64,000 nucleotides of DNA from Amaranthus tricolor (Eukaryota > Streptophyta > Magnoliopsida > Caryophyllales > Amaranthaceae). A model generated the notes under the pieces. That model was not told the DNA's origin and made no database searches. It worked only from the letters and a program-made list of their open reading frames with translations. The translations under genes and the position numbers were made by a program. Below, in pieces: positions 25,701 to 40,374 of this stretch (its first letter is position 1; the number at the start of each line of letters is the position of its first letter). The stretch is taken from contig NC_080052.1 in the NCBI RefSeq assembly GCF_026212465.1, positions 12,426,621 through 12,490,620 of the forward strand. Reading direction: 5' to 3'.

Positions 25701-28700
25701 ATGAAGAATGAACGATAAACAATGAAAATGGATGAATGGTCAATAAAAAATGAATGATGAAGAATGAACAACGATCATTGATAAATGAAAAATGAATGAT
25801 CAAGATTGAACAAAGAAAATTGATCAATGAATTATAAACGATTAATAATGAACAAGAAATAATGATCAATGAACAATGAACAATGAAGAATGAACAAAGA
25901 AGATGAACATCGATCAATGATCAATAAGGAATGAACGATGAAGAATGTACAAGGATCAATGAACGATGAAGAATGAACGATCAATAATATACAAGAATCA
26001 ATTGTAATTGAAATACGAACGATGAAGATTGAATAAGGATCAATTATCAATGAAGAATGAACGATGAAAAATCAAAAATGAACAAGGATCAACGATTATT
26101 GATTAATTAACGATGAACAATGAACAAGGATAATTGATCAATGAAGAATGAACGACGAAGGTTGAACAAGGATCAATGATCAATGAAAAATTAACGATGC
26201 ATAATGAAGAAGGATCAATGATCAATGAAGAATGAACGTTGAACAATGAACAAGGATGAATGATCAATAAAGAATGAACGAAGAAGAATGAACAACAACA
26301 ATGATAAATGAAGAATGAACGATCAAGAAAGAACAAGGATCAATGATTAATGAACAATGAACAATAAATGATGAACAATGAACAAGGCTTAATCATCATT
26401 GAACAATGAACAATGAAGAATGAACAAGGACCAATGATCGTTGAAGAATGAACGATGAAGAAGTATTAATGATCAATGAACGATGACCAATGAAGAATGA
26501 ACAAGGATGAATGATCATTCAAGAACGAACGATGAAGAATGAACAAGGATCAATGATCAAAGAAGAATGAACGATGAAGAATGAACAAGTATCAATGATC
26601 ACTGAAGAATGAACAATGAAGAATGCATAGATCAATGATCAATAAGGAATGAATGATGAAGAATGAACAAGGATCAATGATCAATGAACAATGAACGATA
26701 AACAATGAACAAGGATCAATGATCATTGAAGAATAAATGATGAAGAATGATCAAGCATTAATGATCAATAACGAATGAATGAAGAAGAATGAACGAGGTT
26801 CAATGATAAATGAATAATGAACGAGGAATAATTAACAACGATCAATGATAAATGAAGAATGAACTTTGAAGAATGAACAAGGATAAATGATCAATGAACA
26901 ATGAATGATGAAGTATGAACAAGGATCAATGATCATTGAACAATGAACGATGAAGAATTAACAAGGATAAATGATCAATGAACAATAATCGATGAAGAAT
27001 GAACAAGGATTAATGATTATTGAAGAATCAACGATGAAGAATGAACAAGAATCAATGATCAATGAACAATGAACAAGGATCAATTATCGATGAAGAATGA
27101 AGGATGAGTAATGAACAAGAATAATTGATCAATGAAAAATGAACGATGACGAATGAACAAGGATCAATTATAAATGAAGAATGAACGATTAAAAATGAAC
27201 TAGGATCCACGATCAATGAACAATGAACGATGAACAATAAACAAGGATCAATGATCAATGAAGAATGAACGATGAAGAATGAATAACGATCAATGATCAA
27301 AGAAGAATGAACAAGGATCAATGAAAAATGAAGAATGAATGATGTATATTGAACAATGATCAATGATTAATGAACAATGAACGATGAACAATGAACAAGG
27401 ATCAATGATCTTTGAAGAATAAATGATGAAGAATGAACAAGCATCAATGATCAATAACGAATGAACGAAGAAAAATGAACGAGGGTCAATGATAAATGAA
27501 TAATGAACGATGAATAATTAACAACGATCAATGATAAATGAAGAATGAACATTGAACAATAAACGATGAACAATGAATAAGAATGAAGTATGAACAAGTA
27601 TCAATGATCATTGAACAACTAACGATTAAGAATGAATAAGGACTAATGATCATTGAAGAATAAACAATGAAGAATGAACAAAAATAGATGATCAATGAAC
27701 AATGAACGATGATAATTGAACAAGGATCAACGATCAATGAAGAATCAACGATGAAGAATGAACAAGGATCAATGATCAATAAAGAATGAACAAGGATCAA
27801 TGATCAATAAAGAATGAACAAGGATCAATGATTAATGACGAATGAACGATGAAGAATGAACAAGAATGAATGATCACTGAAAAATAAAGGATGAAGAATG
27901 AACAAGGATCAATGATCAATGAAATTTGAACGATGAAAAATGAACAAGGATCAACGATCATAGAACAATGAACGATGAAAAGTGAACAAGGTTTAATGAT
28001 GAATGAACAAGAAACGATGATGAATAAATAAGGATCAATGATCATTGAAGAATAAACGTTGAAGAATGAACACGGATCAATGATCAATGAACAATAAACG
28101 ATGAAGAACGAACAAGGATCAATGATCATTGAAGTATGAGCGAAGAAGAATGAACGAGGTTCAATGATAAATGAATAATGAACGATGAATAATTAACAAC
28201 GATCAATGATAAATGAAGAATGCTCGTTGAAGAATGAACAAGGATCAATGTTCAATGAACAATAAACGATGAACAAAGAACATGGATTAATGATCAATGA
28301 ACAATGAATGATGAAGTCTGAACAAGGATCAATGATCATTGAACAACGAATGATGAAGAATAAACAAGGATTAATGATTAATGAACAATAATCGATGAAG
28401 AATGAACATGGATTAATGATCATTGAAGAATAAACGAAGAAGAATGAACAAGGATAGATGATCAATAAACAATGAACGATCATCAATGAACAAGGATGAA
28501 TGATCAATAAAGAATGAACAAAGAAGAATGAACAACGATCATTGATAAATGAAGAATGAACGATCAAGAAAGAACAAGGATCAATTATCAAAGAAAAATG
28601 AACAATAAGCGATGAACAATGAACAAGTATTAATGATTAATGAAGAATGAACGACGAACAATGAACCAGGATGAATGATCACTAAAGAATGAACGATGAA

Positions 28701-31700
28701 GAATGAACAACGATCAATGATAAATGAAGAATGAACAATCAAGAAAGAACAAGGATCAATGATCAAAGAGCAATAAACGATGAAGAATGAACAAGGATCA
28801 ATGATCGATGAAGAATGAACGATGAATAATTAACAACAATAAATGATCAATAAAAAATGAACGATGAAGAATGAACGAGAATCAATTATCAATAAAGAAT
28901 GAACGATGAAAAATGAACAAGGATCAACGATCATTGAACAATGAACTATGAACAATGAACAAGGATCAATGATCAATGAAGAATGGACGATTAACAATGA
29001 ACAACGATCAACGATCAATGATCAATGAAGAATGAACGATGAAGAATGAAAATGGATGAATGATCAATGAAGAATGAACGATGAACAATGAAAAAGGATG
29101 AATGGTCAATAAAAAATGAATGATGAAGAATGAACAACGATCATTGATAAATGAAAAATGAATGATCAAGATTGAACAAAGATCAATGATCAAGGAATAA
29201 CAAACGATTAATAATTAACAAGGATTAATGATCAATGAACAATGAACCATGAAGAATGAACAAAGAAGATGAACATGGATCAATGATCAATAAAGAATGA
29301 ACGATGAAAAATGTACTAGGATCAATGAACGATGAAGAATGAACGATCAATAATATACGAGAATCAATTATAATTGAAATATGAACGATGAAGATTGAAC
29401 AAGGATCAATTATCAATGAAGAATGAACGATGAAAAATGAAAAATGAACAAGGATCAACGATTATTGATTAATGAACGATGAACAATGAACAAGGATCAA
29501 TGATCAATGAAGAATGAACGACGAAGGATGAACAAGGATCATTGATCAATGAAAAATGAACGATGAAGTATGAAGAAGGATATATGATCAATGAAGAATG
29601 AACGTTGAACAGTGAAAAAGGATGAAAGATCAATAAAGAATGAACGAAGAAGAATGAACAACGATCAATGATAAATGAAGAATGAACGATCAAGAAAGAA
29701 CAAGAATCAATGATTAATGAACAATGAACAATAAATGATGAACAATGAACCAGGATTAATCATCAATGAACAATGCACAATGAAGAATGAACAAGGAACA
29801 ATGATCATTGAAGAATGAACGATGAAGAATGAATAAGGATCAATTATCAATGAAGAATGAACGATGAAAAATGAACAAGGATCAACGATTATTGATTAAT
29901 GATCGATGAAGAATGAATAAGGATCAATGATAAATGAAAAATGAATGATGAAGGATGAACAAGGATTAATGATAATTGATCAATGAACGATGAAGAATGA
30001 ACGCGGATCAATTATCAATAAAGAATGAACGATGAAAAATGAACAAGTATCAACGATCATTGAACAATGAACTATGAACAATGAACAAGGATCAATGATC
30101 AATGAAGAATGGACGATTAACAATGAACAAGGATCAATGATCAATGAAGAATGAACGATGAAGAATGAAAATGGATGAATGATCAATGAAGAATGAACGA
30201 TAAACAATGAAAAAGGATGAATGGTCAATAAAAAATGAATGATGAAGAATGAACAACGATCATTGATAAATGAAAAATGAATGATCAAGATTGAACAAAG
30301 AACAATGATCAATGACTTATAAACGATTAATAATGAACAAGGATTAACGATCAATGAACAATGAACAATGAAGAATAAACAAAGAAGATGAACATGGATC
30401 AATGATCAATAAGGAATGAACGATGAAGAATGTACAAGGATCAATGAACGATGAAGAATGAACGATCAATAATATACAAGAATCAATTATAATTGAAATA
30501 TGAACGATGAAGATTGAACAAGGATCAATTATCAATGAAGAATGAACGATGAAAAATCAAAAATGAACAAGGATCAACGATTATTGATTAATGAACGATG
30601 AACAATGAACAAGGATCAATGATCAATGAAGAATGAACGACGAAGGTTGAACAAGGATCAATGATCAATGAAAAATTAACGATGCAGAATGAAGAAAGAT
30701 CAATGATCAATGAAGAATGAACGTTGAACAATGAACAAGGATGAATGATCAATAAAGAATGAACGAAGAAGAATGAACAACTATCAATGATAAATGAAGA
30801 ATGAACGATCAAGAAAGAACAAGGATCAATGATTAATGAACAATGAACAATAAATGATGAACAATGAACAAGGATTAATCATCATTGAACAATGAACAAT
30901 GAACAATGAACAAGGACCAATGATAATTGAAGAATGAACGATGAAGAATGAATCAGGATCAATTATCAATGAAGAATGAACGATAAATAATGAACTAGGA
31001 TCAACAATTATTGATTAATGATCGATGAAGAATGATTAAGGATCAATGATCAATGAAAAATGAATGATGAAGGATGAACAAGGATCAATGATAATTGATC
31101 AATGAACGATGAGGAATGAACGACAAACAATGAAGAAGGATCAATGATCAATGAACAATAAACGTTGAACAATGAACAAGTATTAATGATCAATGAACAA
31201 TGACCAATGAAGAATGAACAAGGATGAATGATCATTCAAGAATGAACGATGAAGAATGAACAAGGATTAATGATCAATGAACAATAAACGATGAAGAATG
31301 AACGATGAAGAATGAACAAGGATCAATGATCAAAGAAGAATGAACGATGAAGAATGAACAAGTATCAATGATCACTGAAGAATGAACAATGAAGAATGCA
31401 TAGATCAATGATCAATAAGGAATGAACGATGAAGAATGAACAAGGATCAATGATCAATGAACAATGAACGATAAACAATGAACAAGGATCAATGATCATT
31501 GAAGAATAAATGATGAAGAATGATCAAGCATTAATTATCAATAACGAATGAATGAAGAAGAATGAACGAGGTTCAATGATAAATGAATAATGAACGAGGA
31601 ATAATTAACAACGATCAATGATAAATGAAGAATGAACTTTGAAGAATGAACAAGGATAAATGATCAATGAACAATGAATGATGAAGTATGAACAAGGATC

Positions 31701-34700
31701 AATGATCATTGAACAATGAACGATGAAGAATTAACAAGGATTAATGATCAATGAACAATAATCGATGAAGAATGAACAAGGATTAATGATCATTGAAGAA
31801 TAAACGATGAAGAACGAATAAGGATAGATGATCAATGAAAAATGAACGATGATCAATGAACAAGGATCAATGATCAATGAAGAATCAACGATGAAGAATG
31901 AACAAGAATCAATGATCAATGAACAATGAACAAGGATCAATTATCGATGAAGAATGAAGGATGAGTAATGAACAAGAATAATTGATCAATGAAAAATGAA
32001 CGATGACGAATGAACAAGGATCAATTATAAATGAAGAATGAACGATTAAAAATGAACTAGGATCCACGATCAATGAACAATGAACGATGAACAATAAACA
32101 AGGATCAATGATCAATGAAGAATGAACGATGAAGAATGAATAACGATCAATGATCAAAGAAGAATGAACAAGGATCAATGAAAAATGAAGAATGAATGAT
32201 GTATATTGAACAAGGATCAATGAAAGATGAACAATGAACAAGGATCAATGATCTTTGAAGAATAAATGATGAAGAATGAACAAGCATCAATGATCAATAA
32301 CGAATGAACGAAGAAAAATTAACGAGGGTCAATGATAAATGAATAATGAACGATGAATAATTAACAACGATCAATGATAAATGAAGAATGCACATTGAAC
32401 AATAAACGATGAACAATGAATAAGAATGAAGTATGAACAAGTATCAATGATCATTGAACAACTAACGATTAAGAATGAATAAGGACTAATGATCATTGAA
32501 GAATAAACAATGAACAATGAACAAAAATAGACGATCAATGAACAATGAACGATGATAATTGAACAAGGATCAATGATCAATGAAGAATCAACGATGAAGA
32601 ATGAACAAGGATCAATGATCAATAAAGAATGAACAAGGATCAATGATCAATAAAGAATGAACAAGGATCAATGATTAATGACGAATGAACGATGAAGAAT
32701 GAACAAGAATGAATGATCAATGAAAAATAAAGGATGACGAATGAACAAGGATCAATAATCAATGAAATTTGAACGATGAAAAATGAACAAGGATCAACGA
32801 TCATAGAACAATGAACGATGAAAAGTGAACAAGGTTTAATGATGAATGAACAAGAAACGATGATGAATAAATAAGGATCAATGATCATTGAAGAACAAAC
32901 GTTGAAGAATGAACAAGGATCAATGATCAATGAACAATAAACGATGAAGAACGAACAAGGATCAATGATCATTGAAGAATGAGCGAAGAAGAATGAACGA
33001 GGTTCAATGATAAATGAATAATGAACGATGAATAATTAACAACGATCAATGATAAATGAAGAATGAACGTTGAAGAATGAACAAGGATCAATGTTCAATG
33101 AACAATAAACGATGAACAAAGAACATGGATTAATGATCAATGAACAATGAATGATGAAGTCTGAACAAGGATCAATGATCATTGAACAACGAACGATGAA
33201 GAATGAACAAGGATTAATGATTAATGAACAATAATCGATGAAGAATGAACATGGATTAATGATCATTGAAGAATAAACGAAGAAGAATGAACAAGGATAG
33301 ATGATCAATAAACAATGAACGATGATCAATGAACAAGGATGAATGATCAATAAAGAATGAACGAAGAAGAATGAACAACGATCATTGATAAATGAAGAAT
33401 GAACGATCAAGAAAGAACAAGGATCAATTATCAAAGAAAAATGAACAATAAACGATGAACAATGAACAAGGATGAATGATCAATGAAGAATGAACGACGA
33501 AGGATGAACAAGCATCAATGATCAATGATGAATGAACGATGAAAAATGAACAAGGATCAACGCTCATTGAACAATGAACTATGAACAATGAACAAGGATC
33601 AATGATCAAAGAAGAATGGACGATTAACAATGAACAACGATCAACGATCAATGATCAATGAAGAATGAACGATGAAGAATGAAAATGGATGAATGATCAA
33701 TGAAGAATGAACGATGAACAATGAAAAAGGATGAATGGTCAATAAAAAATGAATGATGAAGAATGAACAACGATCATTGATAAATGAAAAATGAATGATC
33801 AAGATTGAACAAAGATCAATGATCAATGAATAACAAACGATTAATAATTAACAAGGATTAATGATCAATGAACAATGAACCATGAAGAATGAACAAAGAA
33901 GATGTACATGGATCAATGATATATAAAGAATGAACGATGAAGAATGAACGATCAATAATATACAAGAATCAATTATAATTGAAATATGAACGATGAAGAT
34001 TGAACAAGGATCAATTATCAATGAAGAATGAACGATGAAAAATGAAAAATGAACAAAGATCAACGATTATTGATTAATGAACGATGAACAATGAACAAGG
34101 ATCAATGATCAATGAAGAATGAACGACGAAGGATGAACAAGGATCATTGATCAATGAAAAATGAACGATGAAGTATGAAGAAGGATCAATGATCAATGAA
34201 GAATGAACGTTGAACAATGAAAAAGGATGAAAGATCAATAAAGAATGAACGAAGAAGAATGAACAACGATCAATGATAAATGAAGAATGAACGATCAAGA
34301 AAGAACAAGGATCAATGATTAATGAACAATGAACAATCAATGATGAACAATGAACAAGGATTAATCATCAATGAACAATGCACAATGAAGAATGAACAAG
34401 GAACAATGATCATTGAAGAATGAACGATGAAGAATGAATAAGGATCAATTATCAATGAAGAATGAACGATGAAAAATGAATAAGGATCAACGATTATTGA
34501 TTAATGATCGATGAAGAATGAATAAGGATCTATGATAAATGAAAAATGAATGATGAAGGATGAACAAGGATTAATGATAATTGATCAATGAACGATGAAG
34601 AATGAACGAGGAACAATGAACAAGGATCCATGATCAATGAACAATAAACGTTTAACAATGAACAAGTATTAATGATCAATGTACAATGACCAATGAAGAA

Positions 34701-36184
34701 TGAACAAGGATGAATGATCATTGAAGAATGAACGATGAAGAATGAACAAGGATTAATGATCAATGAACAATAAACGATGAAGAATGAACGATGAAGAATG
34801 AACAAGGATCAATGATCAAAGAAGAATGAACTATGAAAAATGAACAAGGATCAATGATATCTGAAGAATGAACAATGAACAATGCATGGATCAATGATCA
34901 ATAAGGAATGAATGATAAAGAATGAACAAGGATCAATAATCAATGAACAATGAACGATGAACAATGAACAAGGATCAATGATCATTGAAGAATAAATGAT
35001 GAAGAATGATCAAGCATTAATGATCAATAACGAATGAATGAAGAAGAATGAACGAGGTTCAATGATAAATGAATAATGAACGATGAATAATTAACAACGA
35101 TCAATGATAAATGAAGAATGAACTTTGAAGAATGAACAAGGATAAATGTTCAATGAACAATAAACGATGAACAATGAACAAGGATTAATGATCAATGAAC
35201 AATGAATGATGAAGTATGAACAAGGATCAATGATCATTGAATAACGAACGATGAAGAATTAACAAGGATTAATGATCATTGAAGAATAAACAATGAAGAA
35301 TAAACAAGGATTAATGATCATTGAAGAATTAACGATGAAGAATGAATAAGGATAGATGATCAATGAACAATGAACGATGATCAATGAACAAGGATCAATG
35401 ATCATGGAAGAATCAACAAGGATCAATTATCAATGAAGGATGAGTAATGAACAAGAATCAATGATCAATGAAAAATGAACGATGACGAATGAACAAGGAT
35501 CAATTATAAATGAAGAATGAACGATTAAAAATGAACTAGGATCAACGATCAATGAACAATGAACAATGAAAAATAAACAAGGATCAATGATCAATGAAGA
35601 TGAACGATGAAGAATAAATAAGGATCAATGATCAAAGAAGGATGAATAAGGATCAATGAAAAATGAAGAATGAAAGATGTATATTGAACAAGGATCAATG
35701 TTTAATGAACAATGAACGATGAACAATGAACAATGAACAAGGATCAATGATCTTTGAAGAATAAATGATGAAGAATGAACAAGCATCAATGATAAATGAA
35801 TAATGAACGATGAATAATTAACAACGATCAATAATAAATGAACAATGAACATTGAACAATAAACGATGAACAATGAATAAGGATTAATGATCAATGAACA
35901 ATGAATGATGAAGTATGAACAAGGATCAATGATTATTGAACAAGGAACGATGAAGAATGAACAAGGATTAATGATCATTGAAGAATAAACAATGAAGAAT
36001 GAACAAAAATAGATGATCAATGTACAATGAACGATGATAATTGAACAAGGATCAATGATCAATGAAGAATCAACGATGAAGAATGAACAAATATCAATGA
36101 TCAATAAAGAATGAACAAGGATCAATGATCAATGAAGAATGAACAAGGATCAATGATCAATGACGAATGAACGATGAAGAATGA
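9926..36184 (+). repeat. Large satellite array, 42-bp monomer of 7-bp words
   Basis: About 26 kb of tandem repeats. The typical monomer on the plus strand is six heptamers: GAATGAA, CGATGAA, GAATGAA, CAAGGAT, CAATGAT, CAATGAA. Because 42 is a multiple of three and the minus strand is poor in stops, the array yields many minus-strand open frames of 60-259 codons, all a degenerate 14-residue repeat (SLIIDPCSFFIVHS type). I do not regard these as genes. From about 9.9 to 22.7 kb the array is ordered into 2446-bp higher-order copies; from about 22.7 kb it is more diverged. It stops abruptly at 36184, where a truncated CACTA element begins. Confidence 0.93.
25400..34810 (+). repeat. Second-level duplication of the satellite, offset about 4.5-4.9 kb
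   Basis: Long matching stretches recur at offsets of 4485 (26103 to 30588), 4857 (27061 to 31918), 4843 (27528 to 32371, 27797 to 32640 and 28193 to 33036), 4633 (29008 to 33641) and about 4605 bases (29469 to 34074). The offset changes in steps, which fits a tandem duplication later modified by gain or loss of monomers. The outer limits are approximate. Confidence 0.7.
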
Positions 36185-38792
36185 AACCAATTAATAAACG
36201 TCTTGTTATGCAACTGCATCAATGCCCTATCCTCTTTAGAAGGATGTTTTGCGCGCAATATATCAAAATGCTCACTCAAAAAAGGATGAACTTCCGGAAT
36301 ACGATGCAACACATACAAGTGTGCTTGTAGAAGGCTTTCTCGAGGAGGTGTGACCGATTTGGAGCCAATTGTTCCTTTTCCCTCAAGCCTTCCTTCATGT
36401 CTAGAGCTGGGAAGTCCAATAGGATTTGCCATGGCCAAATACTCGGCTATAAAGTTACTAATCTCATCGCTCACAGTGCCTTGAATCATACTCCCCTTGG
36501 GTTGTGCTGGATTCCTCACCTTGTTTTGTAAAACACCCATGTGTCTTTCAAAAGGATAACACCACCTTAAAAAAACTGGACCCAAAAGCTTGATCTCACC
36601 AACAAGATGGACAATAAGATGAACCATTATGTCAAAGAAAGAATGTGGAAAATACATCTCAAACTTACATAAAGTTACAATCGCGTCGAGTTGAAGTGCA
36701 TCAAGTTTAAAGGGATCAAGAACTTTACTACAAATTGTGTTGAAGAACGAACATAGTTCGGTAATAGCATATCTCACATGTTTTGGCAGTATTCCACGGA
36801 TTGCAATTGGTAAGAACACTTGCATCATTACATGGCAATCGTGAGATTTCATGCTTCCCAACTTTAGCTCACCATTTAGGCTCACAAATCTCTTCATGTT
36901 GGATGAGTACCCAGCTGGAACCTTAACGACATATAAACACTCACAAAATGTCCGCTTCTCTGCTTTGGACAATGTGTAGCAAGCTGGAGGCAAATAAACT
37001 TTGTCATTACTCATCTTCTTCTTACTGCCACCAACTTCATCAGCTCTATTTCTTTTCTTACTCACCTTAACATGTGCCCACAACTCCGGAGGAAGACCCT
37101 TACATTCAAACCAATCTCGCACGGCCCTAACATCTTTTGTTACCCGGAATGTTCATGAGAGTCCCGAGTATGGTATCGCAAACATTTTTCTCTATATGCA
37201 TAACGTCAAGACAATGCCTAACCTGTAGATCTCTCCAATATGGAAGCTTCCAAAAGATTGATTCTTTTTTCCATAATCGGTCTTCACCCCCTTGCACTTG
37301 CCCCGTTTTACCAAATACAGTCTCAACTCCCTTAACCTGTTCATAAACCTCATAACCGGTCAACGGTCGACGAGCTACACGGTCCTCAACCTCCCCTTTG
37401 AACAACTTCTTTTTACGATATTGGTGGTCTCGTGGGAGGACCTTTCGACCGTGCATGAATACGTGTTTGCACTTAGGAATCCACGGTGCATGAATAAGTT
37501 GCCATATGCCGGAAAATCATTAACGGTGCATAAAAGCATTGCTCGCAAGGTGAACTCCTCATTAGCATATGCATCAAACACTGAAACGCCTTCATCCCAC
37601 ATCTTTCTCAAATCCTCAACGAGAGGTGCAAGATACACATCTATGTCATTGCCAGGTTGTTTAGGACCCGAGATAAGAAGCGAAAGCATTATGTACTTAC
37701 GCTTCATACACAAACAAGGTGGCAAATTATAGATCCTAAAAGTACGGGCCAAGTACTATGTTGAGAACTAAGATTGCCGAATGAGTTCATTCCATCCGTA
37801 CACAGTCCGAGCCTTAAATTATGAACCTCATCCCTAAAAGTCTTATGCAACCTATCAATACTCTTCCACTCCGGAGAATCAGAGGGATGTGTGAGCAAGT
37901 GACCTTTCTTCACCCTATCTGCATGCCACCTCAAATTTAACGCATCTTTCTTTATAGAAAACAAGCGCTTGAATCTAGGTATTATTGGAAGATACCACAA
38001 TACCTTAGCCAGGGGCCCTTTAGCATCCCGAGCCCCTTTACGCTTGTAGCGCGATAACCCACACCTAGGACACTCTTCTAAGTTCTCGTTTTCATTCCGA
38101 TACAACACACAATCATTCGGACACGCATGAATCTTCTGGTACTCTAAGCCGAAAGGACACATGAGCTTTTTGGCATAATATGTCGACTTTGGAAGTTCAT
38201 TTCCCTCAGGAAGCATCTTACTTAACGCTTCTAATAACATTGTGAAACTAGCGTCACTCCAATTGAACTTTGACTTAATGTTGAAAATTGTCAACACTGC
38301 TGTTAGTTTGGTGAACTTTGTACATCCAGGGTACAAAGGCTTTTGAGAAGCCTCTGTCAACAAGTCAAAAACACGAGGACGTTTTGCTAACTCATCCTCG
38401 ACTCCCTCCATCATCTCATCAACACGATCCACATCCTCATCGACATTCTCTTCATCTGTCTCATACCCATCAACATGATCTACTACATCCTCATTGACAT
38501 CGACCACATTATTGACGTCCTTAACAACACTTTTCTCTTTGTAAACTCCCTCCTCAACATGCCAAACCCAAACATGATATTTAGGCCTAAACCCACGTCG
38601 AAGTATGTGCTCCGTAAGGATATCAGCACTATCTACCTTTGATACATTGCCACAACTGACACATGGGCAATAAAAACCAACTCCCCCCGTCCTAAATTGA
38701 TGTTCAACCGCAATACTACAAAATTCTAATACGCCATCAATAAATTCTGACGATTCAATGCTTCCATATATCCAAGAACGATCGTTTGTCAT
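36185..38792 (-). pseudogene. TNP2-type CACTA transposase pseudogene
   Basis: Start chosen at ATG 38792 (MTNDRSWIYGS), where the N-terminal transposase-associated domain begins with a CPCVSC zinc-binding cluster. An upstream in-frame ATG at 38846 adds 18 unrelated residues. The TNP2 domain follows (PLYPGCTKFTKL, CPNDCVLYRNE, CTDGMNSFGN, HSTWPVLL, HIEKNVCDTILGTLMN), then a DUF4218-like region (MKSHDCHVMMQVFLPIA, ERHMGVLQNKVRN). The gene is read in three frames, with shifts near 37745, 37460-37500 and 37125, and the zinc ribbon usually found near the second shift is missing. The 3' end is cut at 36185, so the last codons of the open frame (to 36157) come from satellite. The product would have recognised CACTA ends and catalysed cut-and-paste transposition; this copy cannot. 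Confidence 0.88.
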
Positions 38793-38846
38793 CCTAATTA
38801 GTGTGATTAATTGATTCAAAACAAAACAATAATTAATAATATTCAT

Positions 38847-40374
38847 ATAAAAACAATAAAAATTAAGAATTAATAATGTTTTTTAAGATTGTTAATGATG
38901 ACTTGTAGGTGATTACGTTATAACTATAATTGGTCACTTTAGAATTGCTACAAATTATTTGAAGGTACTTAAACTCTTTGATTATAATAATCTTTCTAAA
39001 AATTTTAAAAAAAATAAAATTTAAAGTTATAATTGACTTTAATATACATCAAATTATATAACCTAATAGTGATCTTATTTGAAAATTTATGATACTAGCT
39101 ACAAACTAGACGTAGAGTACAAATAAGCATAAATCCGGTCTAGTGGCTTATCAATGAACTCCAACAACAACATAAACGAATCATACAATATTAAACGAAC
39201 AAGAAACTTAAAAATTAAAAATACTTTCTGAACAAAAAATTATTTACTCCACAAATAATAATATACTAGTATTATTTATCAACTAGGAGTATTATTATTT
39301 TGTATTAACTATATATTAGAAATAACATGAAAAATAAGAAATGCAATATTAATATTTTCATATTAAAATTTCACCTATTTCCCTAACCTCAAGCAAATAA
39401 ATACAATCATTAAAATACTAGATACTCACCTCAATTCAAAACAATTATTTCATTTATGTAAAATCTATAAGTTGAAACATAGTAAAGTAAAATTTTATTT
39501 AATTCGTTAAAATTTAAATTTTATTAATATTAATTTTTAATAATTTTTAAAACATGCACAACTAAAAATATTTAAAATCGAAATAATTAAATCAGATAAA
39601 TTGTGAAAAACAAATATGACAACAACAAGAACAGAAGCAAATTTAAGCATTTAGACAACAACAAGAACAAGAACAGAAGCAAGGATTTACAAGAATAAGA
39701 ACAACAAGATTATATTCGATTTTTTACAACAAGAATAAGCAACAAGAACAACAACGTAACAAGATTTTTTACAAGAACAGCAACAACAAGAAGATGAACA
39801 GAAACATAATTATATTCCATGAACAGCAACAAGAACAGCAACAAAATTCGAAGTTGGTTCAAAATAAAAATAAGGTAATTAATTTAGGTTTTTTTTAGAT
39901 ATTTATCACACGTACAGTAGATAATGAACATAAGCAACAAGAACAGCAACAAAACAGAAGCAACAAGTAGGTTTATGAAAATTCGAAGTTTGATGATGAA
40001 CAAGAACAGAAGCAAGGATTTACCTTCAAAACACAAGTTTGATGATGTACAGTAGATGAACAGAAGCAACAAGAACAGCAACAAGTTTGTGAAGATGCAT
40101 AGCAACAAGTTTGTGAAGATGAACAGCGACAAGTTTGTTAAGATGAACAGCAACGAACACAAATGAAGATGAATAACAGCAAATGAATAAAACAACGTTT
40201 GTGAATGAAGATGAACACAAGATGAAGCAAATTAATCTTATACGTTTGTGAAGATGTAGAATAGAGGAACGAAAAGCAAATGAAGATGAAGCGTTTTTTC
40301 AATGAACAACTGTACCGTATAACGTATTTGAGAAGATATGCGAAATAAAAAGAAACTGGCGGGTTTTTGTCCAA
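38847..40374 (-). other. Non-coding 5' region of the first CACTA element
   Basis: AT-rich sequence between the transposase start and the subterminal repeats. From about 39600 to 40200 it contains many imperfect CAACAAGAACAGAAGC-type purine-rich repeats. These give short Leu/Phe-rich minus-strand frames that I do not consider genes. It presumably holds the transposase promoter and untranslated leader. I recognise nothing else. Confidence 0.6.

Noticed and set aside
9915..36125. Dozens of minus-strand open frames of 60-259 codons in the satellite
   Set aside because: All are the same degenerate 14-residue repeat, restart after every interruption, and follow from a 42-bp monomer poor in stops on that strand. 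No start context, promoter or domain supports a gene.
9926..36184. CRISPR-like repeat array
   Set aside because: No constant repeat alternates with unique spacers; the whole sequence is a diverged tandem satellite in a plant genome.
9926..36184. Telomere-type heptamer repeat
   Set aside because: The words are seven bases long but of GAATGAA/CAATGAT type, not TTTAGGG, and they are arranged in a 42-bp order.
36157..36184. Genuine C-terminus of the CACTA transposase
   Set aside because: The last codons are satellite sequence after the truncation joint at 36185.
39884..40374. Leu/Phe-rich minus-strand frames in the first CACTA element
   Set aside because: They arise from CAACAAGAACAG-type low-complexity repeats in three phases and lack any conserved segment.
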